Counted from the stretch's first letter, positions 41,844-50,970 are shown. The stretch is 64,000 nucleotides of DNA from Mycolicibacterium fluoranthenivorans (GCF_011758805.1 NZ_JAANOW010000003.1:62001-126000); one strand, 5' to 3'. Program-made: numbers and translations. The notes: generated by a model from the letters alone, not told the origin.

Positions 41844-43045
41844 CAGAAGTCATCCCGTTCCGCGTACGCACCGTTGAACAGGAATTGCAGCGTCGACGGC
41901 GCATTCCATTGCAGTTCGGTGTTCGGCTGGTACGGCACATAGGCGTTGTCGGTCACCAAGAACGGCGAGCGGTACCACGATCCGCCGAACTGCTTGATGG
42001 GCAGGTCCGGCAGTCCGCGGCAGTTCGGCCCGCCGGAGGCGTTCACCATCGGCAGGCTCTCCGGGTAGGTGTAGGCCGGTGCGCCGGGCAGGAAGCTCGA
42101 CGACACAAACAGCCCGGGCCGGATACCGCCGATGATCGGGGCGAACCGGTCCACGTCGATCGCGATGCCTTGCAGCATGCAACCGAACTCGGGTGAGTAG
42201 TCGCCGAGTACCTTGAGCGGCGCCCGCAACCGGTTGATGGCGGCGATGTAGTCGTCGGCGGCCGGTGCCAGCGTTGCGGTGCCGTTTTCCGCGAATCCGG
42301 TGGCGGCCAGCAGCGCGGCGTTGAGATTGTCCTTCTCGTCGACGATCGTCTTGGACAGCTTCGGCGCGTTGTCCAGGACCGTGGCCAGATCGGCGCCGGT
42401 GTCGCCGTAGATGTTGGCGACCACGCCCGCCTTGGCGATATCGGACTGCAGCGTCGGCAGTTTCGGATTGATCTGCCCCAGATAGGAGTTCAGCCCGGCC
42501 ATGGTGGCCCCCAGGTCATCACCATGGCCGCGCAGACCCTCGCCCAGCGCTGTCAGCGTGGCGTTCAGGTTGATCGGGTCGATCTTGTGCAGCAGGTCGG
42601 TCAGGGTCTGGAACAGCGTTTTGACTTCCAGCTGCACGCTGCTGGCCTCGATGTTCGCACCCGGCTGCAAGGTCGTCTTCTTCGGATCCTGCGGGGGCAG
42701 GAATTCGACCGACTTCGCACCGAAAACCGTTGTCCCGCCGATCTTCACCAACGCGTTGGACGGGATGAAACGCATCTGGTTGCGGTCGATGTCCAGGGTC
42801 AGCTTGGCCTGCTCGCCGGTGAAGGCGATATTGGTGACCTTACCGATCTGAATGCCGCGATACTTGACCTTGGCGTCGTTCTCCATCACCAGGCCGGCGC
42901 GCTGTGACGTCACGGTGACGGTGTCGGTCTTGGTGAAGGCGGCGGTGTAGGAGAGATAGGTGAACACCACCGCGGCGACCACGATCGCGGCGAGGATCGC
43001 AGCGGCGATCCTGACATGACTGCGCTTGGCACTTCCGGAGGACAC
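41843..43045 (-). CDS. mce4A: Mce-family protein Mce4A
   Basis: 400 residues, the same length as Rv3499c. GTG start. Membrane helix ~12-33 (IAAAILAAIVVAAVVFTYLS), MCE domain ~40-115 (VTVTSQRAGLVMENDAKVKYRG, LTLDIDRNQMRFIP), helical needle, and a C-terminal domain (GGPNCRGLPDLPIKQFGGSWYR). In M. tuberculosis Mce4A is required for cholesterol uptake. Eight bases downstream of the broken yrbE4B. Confidence 0.96.
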   Translation of the reverse strand: MSSGSAKRSHVRIAAAILAAIVVAAVVFTYLSYTAAFTKTDTVTVTSQRAGLVMENDAKVKYRGIQIGKVTNIAFTGEQAKLTLDIDRNQMRFIPSNALVKIGGTTVFGAKSVEFLPPQDPKKTTLQPGANIEASSVQLEVKTLFQTLTDLLHKIDPINLNATLTALGEGLRGHGDDLGATMAGLNSYLGQINPKLPTLQSDIAKAGVVANIYGDTGADLATVLDNAPKLSKTIVDEKDNLNAALLAATGFAENGTATLAPAADDYIAAINRLRAPLKVLGDYSPEFGCMLQGIAIDVDRFAPIIGGIRPGLFVSSSFLPGAPAYTYPESLPMVNASGGPNCRGLPDLPIKQFGGSWYRSPFLVTDNAYVPYQPNTELQWNAPSTLQFLFNGAYAERDDF

Positions 43046-43052
43046 TGGCGGC

Positions 43053-43903
43053 CTACCCGGAGAGGTTGAAGTTGCCGGACGCGCCGTAGACGGCGAGTGA
43101 GATGAACAGGGTGATGGTCACGACGACGATCAGCGACGTGCGCACGGCCTGGCCCACCGCGATACCCACACCGACCGGACCACCGGAGGCGTTGTACCCG
43201 TAGTACGTGTGCACCAGCATCACGGCGATCGACATGACGATCGCCTGCAGGAAGGACCACAGCAGGTCGGTCGGGATCAGGAACGTGTTGAAGTAGTGGT
43301 CGTACAGACCCGCGGACTGACCGTTGATGAACACCGTGGTGAACCGTGCGGCGAAGAACGCGGCGAGCACCGACAGCGAATACAACGGGATAATGGCGAT
43401 GAGTCCGGCGATCAACCGAGTGGACACCAGATACGAAACGGCATGCACCGCCATGGCTTCCACCGCATCGATCTCCTCGGCGACGCGCATCGCGCCCAAC
43501 TGCGCGGTGCTGCCGGCGCCGATCGTGGCGGCCAGGACGATACCGGCGATCACCGGCGCCACGATGCGTACATTCAGGAAGGCCGACAGGAAGCCGGTGA
43601 GCGCCTCGATACCGATATTGCCCAGCGAGGAGTAACCCTGCACGGCGATGACGCCGCCGGAGGCCAGGGTCAGGAACGCCGCGACGCCGCGACGCCGACG
43701 GTGCCGCCGATCATCACCAGAGCGCCTGCGCCCATGGTCATCTCGGCGACCAGTCGGATGGTCTCTTTGCGGTAGCGGGTCAGTGCGTTGGGGATGTAAC
43801 GCATCGTCTCGCCGTAGAACAACGCCTGCTCGCCGATGTTGTCGACAGTTCTGGGCACGCCGCGGAAGAACCGGCGCACGCGCAAGGTCACGTCATAACT
43901 CAT
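43053..43903 (-). pseudogene. yrbE4B: yrbE4B permease gene, frameshifted by an 8-bp duplication
   Basis: Reading from ATG 43903 gives MSYDVTLRVRRFF ... VMIGGTVGVAA, then SRRS and a stop at 43670 (77 residues). The rest of the permease continues in another frame (FLTLASGG, VQGYSSLGNIGIEALTGF ... YGASGNFNLSG, to 43053). Removing one copy of the tandem 8-mer at 43677-43692 restores a 280-residue protein, the length of Rv3500c. YrbE4B is one of two integral membrane subunits of the Mce4 sterol importer, so the allele as read should disable or impair it. A GTG at 43643 could restart a 196-residue C-terminal fragment. A sequencing or assembly error cannot be excluded. Confidence 0.9.
43677..43692 (+). 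repeat. Tandem 8-bp duplication CGCCGCGA x2 in yrbE4B
   Basis: Two perfect copies (43677-43684, 43685-43692), followed by a partial third (CGCCG). One copy is expected from the conserved protein sequence GTVGVAAFL. This is a plausible slippage site. Confidence 0.95.
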
Positions 43904-43915
43904 CGGTGGGCCGCC

Positions 43916-44680
43916 TCACCGCTCCAGGACCCGGACGCCCACGGCGGTCAGGATGACATTGATGACAAAGAGGCAGATGAAGGCGTAGACGACCGTCTCG
44001 TTGACGGCGATGCCGACACCCTTGGGTCCGCCCTGCACGGTGAGCCCGCGGTAGCAGCCCACCAGACCGGCCATCAGACCGAACAGGACGGCCTTGAACA
44101 TGGCGAGCACCAACTCACCCAATCCGGTCAGGATCGTCAGTCCGTTGATGAAGGCTCCTGGATTCACGCCCTGCAGGAATACCGAGAAGACGTAGCCACC
44201 CGCGAGGCCGATCGCGCAAACCAGACCGTTGAGCAGCAAGGCCACGAAGGTGGAGGCCAGCACCCGCGGGACCACCAGCCGCTGGATCGGATCGATACCG
44301 AGCACTCGCATGGCGTCGATCTCTTCACGGATGGTGCGCGCACCGAGATCTGCGCAGATCGCGGTGGCGCCGGCACCGGCGACGACGAGCACCGTCACCA
44401 CCGGGCCGAGCTGGGTGATGGTGCCGAACGCCGTGCCGGCTCCGGACAGATCGGCCGCGCCGATCTCACGCAACAGGATGTTGAGCGTGAAGGCCACCAG
44501 CACGGTGAACGGGATGGATACCAACAACGTCGGGACGAGCGAGACGCGAGCGATCATCCAGGTCTGGTCGAGGAACTCGCGGAACTGAAACGGCCGCTGA
44601 AACATCTTGACGAAGGTGTCGATGGTCATCTCGAAGAATCCACCCACGGCCCGCGCCGGAGCCGCAAGCTGTTCGATCAA
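43916..44680 (-). CDS. yrbE4A: Mce4 permease YrbE4A
   Basis: 254 residues, MlaE/YrbE family with about five or six membrane helices: LVPTLLVSIPFTVLVAFTLN, VVTVLVVAGAGATAICADLGA, ASTFVALLLNGLVCAIGLAGG, VYAFICLFVINVILTAVGV. Contains the family EEIDAMRVLGIDP segment. Equivalent to Rv3501c. First gene of the mce4 operon; two KstR boxes lie upstream. Forms the inner-membrane permease with YrbE4B and the shared ATPase MceG. Confidence 0.95.
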   Translation of the reverse strand: MIEQLAAPARAVGGFFEMTIDTFVKMFQRPFQFREFLDQTWMIARVSLVPTLLVSIPFTVLVAFTLNILLREIGAADLSGAGTAFGTITQLGPVVTVLVVAGAGATAICADLGARTIREEIDAMRVLGIDPIQRLVVPRVLASTFVALLLNGLVCAIGLAGGYVFSVFLQGVNPGAFINGLTILTGLGELVLAMFKAVLFGLMAGLVGCYRGLTVQGGPKGVGIAVNETVVYAFICLFVINVILTAVGVRVLER

Positions 44681-44817
44681 CCTCGGCTCCGTTCTCGGTG
44701 GGGGGCGAGAAACACCCGCGTTGGCGAAGAGCCCGAATATAACGGGAATCTGTTCGCTCCGGCGGCCTTTCCACCCCTGGTCTGCACGCTTGGCTTAGTG
44801 AGCGGGCTCGTAGTAAC

Positions 44818-44831
44818 TAGAACACGTTCAC
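44818..44831. promoter_or_regulatory. KstR-type box TAGAACACGTTCAC (mce4 promoter)
   Basis: Matches TNNAACNNGTTNNA except the last base. Lies 138 bases before yrbE4A in the 275-bp spacer after hsd4A. Confidence 0.6.
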
Positions 44832-44905
44832 AGTGTCAAAGAATCGCGATCTTCACCAAAACTTCTTATTTACGCAGTTCAAGGACGGTGTGACCGAGAT
44901 CATTT

Positions 44906-44919
44906 TAGAACGTGTTCTA
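44906..44919. promoter_or_regulatory. KstR box TAGAACGTGTTCTA, perfect palindrome
   Basis: Perfect match to TNNAACNNGTTNNA and fully self-complementary, extended to TTAGAACGTGTTCTAA (44905-44920). Second of two KstR sites upstream of yrbE4A, 88 bases from the first; KstR repression is lifted by cholesterol-derived CoA thioesters. Confidence 0.88.
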
Positions 44920-44955
44920 ATCCCCACAGGCCCCATGAGTATGGTGTTCTCGAAT

Positions 44956-45894
44956 TCAAGAACCCATTAGTGCAGTTGCCGAGAATCCCGTTTCCGGATC
45001 CCTCTCAGCAAAGAAACCACCGAGCGCCGAGCTCAGCGCGGCCGGGTCCCAGGCATCACCGTCGGCCTGGAAGCGCTGCGCGACCGTCGGTGCGGCCACC
45101 AACGTGACCGTCGGGCCGTAGACGATGAACAGCTGTCCGTTCACCGCATCGGACGCCGGCGAGGACAGATAGGTCACCAGCGTCACCACGTGCTCGGGCG
45201 ACAGCGCGTCGACCTGACCGTCGGACAGCTCGGGAGCATCGCCGAACACATCGGCGGTCATCGCCGTCCGGGCCCGCGGCGCGATGGCGTTGGCCCGCAC
45301 TCCATAGCGACCCAGGCCACGCGCGGCGGTGAGGGTCAGCGCCGTGATGCCGGCCTTGGCGGCCCCGTAGTTGGCCTGTCCCACCGGGCCCGCCAGCCCG
45401 GCCTCTGACGAGGTGTTGACGATCCGCCCGTACACCCGGCCGTCCGCCGAGTCCTTGGCCTTGGCCCGCCAGTACGTGGCCGCGTTCCGGGTCAGCAGGA
45501 AGTGTCCGCGCAGGTGCACGGCGATCACCGCGTCCCAGTCTTCGTCGGACATGTTGAACAGCATCTTGTCCCGGGTGATACCGGCGTTGTTCACGACGAT
45601 GCTCAAGCCGCCGAGGCCGTCCGCAGTCGACACCAGTTCGTCGGCGGTGCTGCGGGCACTGATGTCACCGGCAACGGCCACGCCCTTGGCGCCGGCCGCG
45701 GCGATCTCGTCGAGCACATCCGATTTGTCCAGCGCGGCGGCGATGTCGTTGACCACGACAGTGGCGCCCGCACGGGCCAGACCCACGGCTTCCGCGCGGC
45801 CCAGACCGGCCGCGGCACCGGTCACGACGGCGACCTTTCCGGACAGGTCGAGCGCGGCGGTGTTGTCAGCGGATATCGAAGATGTTTCGGCCAA
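44956..45894 (-). CDS. hsd4A: Steroid short-chain dehydrogenase Hsd4A-like
   Basis: 312 residues. TGAAAGLG loop (~24-31), NNAGITRDKM, catalytic Ser in NTSSEAG and YGAAK. C-terminal ~50 residues (VAQRFQADGDAWDPAAL) extend beyond the SDR fold as in Rv3502c (317). Family members act as beta-hydroxyacyl-CoA dehydrogenases / 17-beta-HSD in cholesterol side-chain removal. Downstream of fdxD by 13 bases on the same strand, so expressed from the KstR-controlled divergent promoter at 46185. Confidence 0.93.
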   Translation of the reverse strand: MAETSSISADNTAALDLSGKVAVVTGAAAGLGRAEAVGLARAGATVVVNDIAAALDKSDVLDEIAAAGAKGVAVAGDISARSTADELVSTADGLGGLSIVVNNAGITRDKMLFNMSDEDWDAVIAVHLRGHFLLTRNAATYWRAKAKDSADGRVYGRIVNTSSEAGLAGPVGQANYGAAKAGITALTLTAARGLGRYGVRANAIAPRARTAMTADVFGDAPELSDGQVDALSPEHVVTLVTYLSSPASDAVNGQLFIVYGPTVTLVAAPTVAQRFQADGDAWDPAALSSALGGFFAERDPETGFSATALMGS

Positions 45895-45907
45895 TTTATG
45901 AATACCT

Positions 45908-46099
45908 CTAGTCTTTTCGGATCAGGGCTGCGCGCGGGCACTCGGCGACGGCTTGTTCGGCCAGGTCCTCCTGGTCGGCCGGCACCGGGTCGGCCTTGAT
46001 CACCGCATAGTCGTCCTCATCCAGATCAAACAGGTCGGGGGCGATACCGACGCAAACCGCGTTGCCTTCACAACGATCGCGGTCGACTTCCACACGCAT
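45908..46099 (-). CDS. fdxD: Ferredoxin FdxD
   Basis: 63 residues. CEGNAVC (Cys10, Cys16) and CPRAAL (Cys ~55) ligate a single 3Fe-4S (or 4Fe-4S) cluster. Equivalent to Rv3503c. KstR-linked; likely electron donor for steroid monooxygenases such as CYP125/CYP142. Divergent from fadE26. Confidence 0.94.
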   Translation of the reverse strand: MRVEVDRDRCEGNAVCVGIAPDLFDLDEDDYAVIKADPVPADQEDLAEQAVAECPRAALIRKD

Positions 46100-46184
46100 G
46101 ACAACCTCCTCGGGCTCTTCATATCCATGCTCGGCTCAACTTCGCCAATGTGCCGGCTAACCATACCGCCCTGGACCTCGAGAC

Positions 46185-46198
46185 TAGAACGTGTTACA
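46185..46198. promoter_or_regulatory. KstR box TAGAACGTGTTACA between fdxD and fadE26
   Basis: Full match to TNNAACNNGTTNNA, 86 bases before fdxD and 80 before fadE26, able to control both directions. Confidence 0.85.
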
Positions 46199-46278
46199 AC
46201 CGGTTGGGAAAAAGGTGCCGTTGAGCACCTTCGATACAACACGGCATGCCAGCGCCGCCCGATAGTGAGGATGTCAAG

Positions 46279-47460
46279 ATGCGGATCGGTTACACCGCCG
46301 AGCAGGAGGAGTTGCGCCGCGAACTGCGGTCGTACTTCACCAAACTGATGACACCCGAGCGAGCCGAGGCGCTGGCTGCCAGCGACGGCGAGATGGGCCG
46401 CGGCAACGTCTATCGCGAAACCGTGTCCCAGATGGGCAAGGACGGCTGGCTGACGCTGAACTGGCCCAAGGAGTACGGGGGCCAGGCACGGACACCGATG
46501 GAGAGCCTCATCTTCAACGACGAGGCCGCCATCGCCAATGTCCCGGTCCCGTTCCTCACCATCAACAGCGTCGCCCCGACGATCATGCACTTCGGTACCG
46601 AGGAGCAGAAGAAGTTCTTCCTGCCCAAGATCGCCGCCGGTGATCTGCACTTCTCCATCGGCTACTCCGAGCCGGGCGCGGGCACCGACCTGGCGTCCCT
46701 GCGCACCACGGCCGTGCACGACGGCGACGACTACGTCATCAACGGCCAGAAGATGTGGACCAGCCTCATCGCCTACGCCGACTATGTGTGGCTGGCCGTG
46801 CGCACCAACCCCGAGGCGAAGAAGCACCGCGGGATCTCGATGCTGATCGTCCCCACCACCGCCGAGGGCTTCTCCTGGACACCGGTACACACGATGTCCG
46901 GTGTCGACACCAGCGCCACCTACTACCAGGACGTCCGCGTTCCCAAGACGGCGCTCGTCGGCGAGGAGAACGCCGGCTGGAAGCTCGTCACCAACCAGCT
47001 CAACCACGAACGCGTCGCCCTGGTATCGGCGCAGCCGATCTTTGTGGCGCTCAACGGCGTTCGCGAGTGGGCGCAGAACACCAAAGATGTGCACGGCAAG
47101 CGGCTGATCGACTCGGAGTGGGTGCAGCTGAACCTGGCCCGCGTGCACGCCAAGGCCGAGGTGCTCAAGCTGATCAACTGGGAGCTCGCTTCCGCCGATG
47201 ATGTCGCCCCCTCCCCCGCCGACGCCTCGGCGGCCAAGGTGTACGGCACCGAGCTGGCCACCGAAGCCTACCGGCTGCTCATGGAGGTGCTCGGCACCTC
47301 GGCGACGCTGCGGACCGGATCATCGGGGGCGCTACTGCGCGGGCGGGTGGAGCGGCTGCACCGCTCCTGCCTCATCCTGACCTTCGGCGGTGGCACCAAC
47401 GAGATCCAGCGCGACATCATCGGCATGGTCGCACTCGGCCTCCCACGAGTGAATCGATAA
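46279..47460 (+). CDS. fadE26: Acyl-CoA dehydrogenase FadE26 (ChsE4)
   Basis: 393 residues from ATG 46279 (GAGG upstream); a start at 46246 is also open. ACAD features: GYSEPGAGTDLASLRT, INGQKMWTS, and FGGGTNEIQRDIIG with the C-terminal flavin/dimer motif. With FadE27 forms the heterotetrameric dehydrogenase that oxidises 3-oxo-cholest-4-en-26-oyl-CoA and related side-chain CoAs (established for Rv3504/Rv3505). KstR box lies 80 bases upstream. Confidence 0.95.
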   Translation: MRIGYTAEQEELRRELRSYFTKLMTPERAEALAASDGEMGRGNVYRETVSQMGKDGWLTLNWPKEYGGQARTPMESLIFNDEAAIANVPVPFLTINSVAPTIMHFGTEEQKKFFLPKIAAGDLHFSIGYSEPGAGTDLASLRTTAVHDGDDYVINGQKMWTSLIAYADYVWLAVRTNPEAKKHRGISMLIVPTTAEGFSWTPVHTMSGVDTSATYYQDVRVPKTALVGEENAGWKLVTNQLNHERVALVSAQPIFVALNGVREWAQNTKDVHGKRLIDSEWVQLNLARVHAKAEVLKLINWELASADDVAPSPADASAAKVYGTELATEAYRLLMEVLGTSATLRTGSSGALLRGRVERLHRSCLILTFGGGTNEIQRDIIGMVALGLPRVNR

Positions 47461-47468
47461 GGAAGAAC

Positions 47469-48566
47469 ATGGATTTCACACCTACTGAGGCGTCACTCGA
47501 CCTGGGTGGCCTGGTCCGCACCATCACCGAATCGGTGTGCACGCCCGAACACCAGCGAGTCCTCGACGGACTCGACCAGCGGTTCGACCGCGACCTGTGG
47601 GCCAAGCTGATCGACGCCGACATCCTCTCCACCGCTGCGCCGGAGTCGGTGGGCGGCGGCGGATTCGGTGTGCTGGAACAGACCGCCGTGCTGACCGCGC
47701 TCGGCCGCCAACTGGCAGCGGTGCCCTATCTGGAATCCTCGGTGCTCGCCGGGGGTGCGTTGGCCAGATTCGGGTCCGAGACGCTGCAACAGGATTGGTC
47801 GGTACCCGCCATCAACGGCGCCAAGATCGTCACCGTCGCCCTCGACGGTGAGATGGGGCAGGGCCCGGTGCAGGCCACCTCTGACGGACCCGGATTCCGG
47901 CTGACCGGAACGCGCACCCAGGTGAGCTACGGCCCGGTGGCCGACGCCTTTCTGGTGCCCGCTGAAACGCCTTCCGGGGTAGGGGTCTTCCTGATCACCG
48001 CCACCGATCCCGGCGTCACGGTGAGCACATTGGACACCACCGGTCACGGCGCCGTGGGCCATCTGGAACTCGACGGCACGGGTGTGGATGTCTCCCGTGT
48101 CATCGGCGGCCGAGAGGTCCTCGACTGGCTGACCGTGCACACTGCGCTGGGCCGCGCCGCGTTCCAGCTCGGGGTGCTGGAGCGCGCACTGGAGCTCACC
48201 GCCGTCTATGCGCGCGAACGTGAGCAGTTCGACCGGCCGATCGGCAGCTTCCAGGCCGTGTCCGCGCGGTTGGCCGACGGCTACATCGACGTCAAGGCGC
48301 TGCGGTCCACGCTGACCCAGGCCGCGTGGCGGCTCTCCGAGGACCTCCCCGCAGATATCGACGTGGCCAGCGCCGCCTTCTGGGCCGCCGACGCGGGACA
48401 CCGGGTCGCACACACCACGGTGCACGTGCACGGTGGTGTCGGCATCGACATGGATCACCCGATCCACCGCTACTTCCTGGCCGCCAAGCAGACCGAGTTC
48501 GCGCTCGGCGGCGCGACCGGGCAGCTGCTGCGGATCGGCCGCGAACTCGCCGACACCCCGGTCTAG
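47469..48566 (+). CDS. fadE27: Acyl-CoA dehydrogenase FadE27 (ChsE5)
   Basis: 365 residues, eight bases after fadE26. ACAD fold with VLEQTAVLTALGRQLAAVPYLE, YAREREQFDRPIGSFQAV (catalytic/FAD helix) and HVHGGVGIDMDHPIHRYF. As in other heteromeric mycobacterial ACADs, one subunit supplies the catalytic base; here FadE26-type partnering is expected. Followed with no gap by fadD17. Confidence 0.94.
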   Translation: MDFTPTEASLDLGGLVRTITESVCTPEHQRVLDGLDQRFDRDLWAKLIDADILSTAAPESVGGGGFGVLEQTAVLTALGRQLAAVPYLESSVLAGGALARFGSETLQQDWSVPAINGAKIVTVALDGEMGQGPVQATSDGPGFRLTGTRTQVSYGPVADAFLVPAETPSGVGVFLITATDPGVTVSTLDTTGHGAVGHLELDGTGVDVSRVIGGREVLDWLTVHTALGRAAFQLGVLERALELTAVYAREREQFDRPIGSFQAVSARLADGYIDVKALRSTLTQAAWRLSEDLPADIDVASAAFWAADAGHRVAHTTVHVHGGVGIDMDHPIHRYFLAAKQTEFALGGATGQLLRIGRELADTPV

Positions 48567-50078
48567 ATGGCCGACACCGTTGGCGCCTTATTGGCGCCAT
48601 TGGTCGGAGTCACCGACCGCGGCGTGCACTACGGCGACGAGTTCACCAGCTGGCGGGACCACATCAGCGCCGGGGCTGCGCTGGCGGCCGCGTTGCGGGC
48701 CCGACTGGACCCGGACCGGCCGCCGCATATCGGTGTGCTGCTGGGCAATACGCCGTTCTTCTCCAGTGTGCTGGTGGCGGCGGCGCTGTCCGGGCTGGTG
48801 CCGGTCGGGCTCAACCCGACCCGGCGCGGGGCGGCACTGGCCGGCGACATCGCCCGCGCGGACTGTCAGCTGGTGCTCGCCGACTCGGGCGCCGAGGTGC
48901 CGGACGGGGTCGAGTTCATCGACGTCGAATCCGCGCAGTGGGCCGCCGAACTCGCCGGCCACGCCGGCGCCGCGGTGACCTTCGCCGAGCTGTCCCCGGA
49001 CGACCTGTTCATGCTGATCTTCACCTCGGGGACCAGCGGTGACCCCAAGGCCGTTCGAGTCACCCAGGACAAGGTGGCTTTCCCCGGAAGGATGCTGGCA
49101 CAGCGGTTCGGGCTGGGACCCGCCGACACGTGCTACCTGTCCATGCCGTTGTTCCATTCCAACGCGATCATGGCCGGCTGGTCGGTCGCCGTGGCGGCGG
49201 GGGCTTCGATCGCGTTGCGGCGCAAGTTCTCCGCCTCTCAGTTCCTCCCTGATGTCCGTCGGTACGGCGCCACCTACGCCAACTACGTCGGCAAGCCCCT
49301 GTCCTATATCCTCACCACCCCACCGCAGCCTGACGATGCCGACAATCCGCTGAAGTTCCTGTACGGCAATGAGGGTGCGCCGCGGGATCTGGTGCGCTTC
49401 GCCGATCGGTTCGGCGTGCGGGTGGTCGACGGATTCGGCTCCACCGAAGGCGGTGTGGCGATCGCGCGCACCCCGGAGACCCCCGACGGATCCCTGGGCC
49501 CGCTCACCGATGAGGTGGCCATCGTCGACGTGGAAACCGGGCAACCCTGCTCGCCCGGAGTGGTCGGGGAAATCGTGAATCCGACTGGTGCCGGTTGGTT
49601 TCGCGGCTACTACAACTCACCCGAGGCCCAGGCCGAACGGATGGCGGGCGGGGTCTACCACTCCGGGGACCTCGCCTACCGGGACGAGGCGAACTTCGTG
49701 TACTTCGCGGGGCGCCTGGGCGATTGGATGCGAGTGGACGGTGAGAACCTGGGCACCGCGCCGATCGAACAGATCCTGCTGCGCCACCCCGATATCGCCG
49801 AGGCGGCCGTCTATCCGATCCCCGACCCCACGGTGGGCGACCAGGTGATGGCCGCGGTGGTGCCGGTCCCCGGCGCTGCGTTCGATGTCGAAGGGTTCGC
49901 GACGTTCCTGGCCGAACAACCCGATCTCGGCCCCAAACAATGGCCGTCTTTCGTCAGGGTCAGCACCGCGCTGCCGCGTACCGAGACGTTCAAGGTGCTC
50001 AAGCGCGAACTCTCGGCCGAGGCCACCGACTGCGCCGATCCGGTGCACACCGTCGAACGGCCGGCGCTGCGCGGCTAG
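48567..50078 (+). CDS. fadD17: Acyl-CoA synthetase FadD17
   Basis: 503 residues. ANL-superfamily motifs: LIFTSGTSGDPKAVRVT (P-loop), GFGSTEGGVAIART, SGDLAYRDEANFVYFAGR and a late LPRTETFKVLKREL. Adenylates a steroid side-chain or C5-type carboxylate to its CoA ester (Rv3506). ATG immediately follows the fadE27 stop. Its stop codon forms part of the -10 of the next gene. Confidence 0.94.
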   Translation: MADTVGALLAPLVGVTDRGVHYGDEFTSWRDHISAGAALAAALRARLDPDRPPHIGVLLGNTPFFSSVLVAAALSGLVPVGLNPTRRGAALAGDIARADCQLVLADSGAEVPDGVEFIDVESAQWAAELAGHAGAAVTFAELSPDDLFMLIFTSGTSGDPKAVRVTQDKVAFPGRMLAQRFGLGPADTCYLSMPLFHSNAIMAGWSVAVAAGASIALRRKFSASQFLPDVRRYGATYANYVGKPLSYILTTPPQPDDADNPLKFLYGNEGAPRDLVRFADRFGVRVVDGFGSTEGGVAIARTPETPDGSLGPLTDEVAIVDVETGQPCSPGVVGEIVNPTGAGWFRGYYNSPEAQAERMAGGVYHSGDLAYRDEANFVYFAGRLGDWMRVDGENLGTAPIEQILLRHPDIAEAAVYPIPDPTVGDQVMAAVVPVPGAAFDVEGFATFLAEQPDLGPKQWPSFVRVSTALPRTETFKVLKRELSAEATDCADPVHTVERPALRG

Positions 50079-50081
50079 GGT
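50076..50081 (+). promoter_or_regulatory. -10 element overlapping the fadD17 stop codon
   Basis: TAGGGT: its TAG is the fadD17 stop; six bases separate it from ATG 50088, giving a leaderless internal promoter for the SDR. Confidence 0.45.
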
Positions 50082-50087
50082 GCAGCC

Positions 50088-50894
50088 ATGGCCATCGACC
50101 CGTCCACCGTGTCGCTGCACGATCGGGTCGCAGTGGTCACCGGCGCCGGTGAGGGCATCGGCCGCGGCATCGCGGCGGGACTGAGCGCCTTCGGCGCCAA
50201 GGTGGCGATCTGGGAACGCAACCCGCAGACGTGCGCGGACACCGCTGCCGATATCGGGGCGCTGGGTCTGGTCGTCGACGTGCGGGACAGCGATGCCGTC
50301 GACGCGGCGTTGCGCCGCACGATCGATGAACTCGGCCCCGTCCGAATCCTGGTGAACAACGCAGGGGGTACCTTCCCGTCGCCGCTGCTGGAGACCTCCG
50401 AGAACGGCTGGGACGCGCTGTACCGGGCCAATTTGCGCCATGTGTTGTTGTGCACGCAACGCGTCGCCCGGGCGATGGCTGCCGCAGGCCAAGGCGGCAG
50501 CATCATCACCATCACCTCCATCGAGGGGGTGCGCGCAGCTCCGGGCTACGCCGCGTACGCCGCGGCGAAGGCAGGGGTCATCAAGTACACCCAGACCGCG
50601 GCACTGGAATTGGCCGAACACGGGATACGGATCAATGCCCTGGCCCCTGATTTCACCATGACCGAAGGATTGGCCAGAATGGCTTCGCCGGAACGCCTGG
50701 AAAATGCCGAACGGATGGTCCCTTTGGGGCGCCCCGGCAGTGTCGACGAAATGGCTGGAGCCGCGGTATTTCTGGCGTCTGAACTGTCGAGCTACGTGAC
50801 GGGGCAGACCATTCATGTCGACGGCGGCACCCACGCCGCCGGTGGCTGGTATCGGCACCCTGAAACCGGTTCGTACACGCTGGGTCCGGGCTGA
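50088..50894 (+). CDS. Short-chain dehydrogenase/reductase in the fadE26 operon
   Basis: 268 residues. TGAGEGIG loop, NNAGG, TITSIEG and YAAAK. C-terminal NVDGG-like IHVDGGTHAAGG. Nine bases after fadD17, so it is likely part of the side-chain operon but can be transcribed alone from the promoter at 50076. I do not recall an equivalent beside fadD17 in M. tuberculosis; likely a hydroxyacyl- or hydroxysteroid dehydrogenase. Confidence 0.9.
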   Translation: MAIDPSTVSLHDRVAVVTGAGEGIGRGIAAGLSAFGAKVAIWERNPQTCADTAADIGALGLVVDVRDSDAVDAALRRTIDELGPVRILVNNAGGTFPSPLLETSENGWDALYRANLRHVLLCTQRVARAMAAAGQGGSIITITSIEGVRAAPGYAAYAAAKAGVIKYTQTAALELAEHGIRINALAPDFTMTEGLARMASPERLENAERMVPLGRPGSVDEMAGAAVFLASELSSYVTGQTIHVDGGTHAAGGWYRHPETGSYTLGPG

Positions 50895-50947
50895 CTGCGG
50901 GCAATGATCGTATGAGGATTTGCTGGCCGCGGGAGGACTTTCTCCAC

Positions 50948-50970
50948 CTCGAATTCGAGTAGTTCTACTC
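50948..50970. promoter_or_regulatory. Two overlapping palindromes before the lipoprotein gene
   Basis: CTCGAATTCGAG (50948-50959, perfect) overlaps GAGTAGTTCTACTC (50957-50970, perfect, TT centre) by three bases. Lies 105-127 bases before the lipoprotein start and 54 after the SDR stop. Candidate operator pair or weak terminator structure. Confidence 0.4.

Noticed and set aside
43053..43903. Programmed ribosomal frameshift in yrbE4B
   Set aside because: No slippery heptamer; the defect is an exact 8-bp tandem duplication and removing it restores the full protein.
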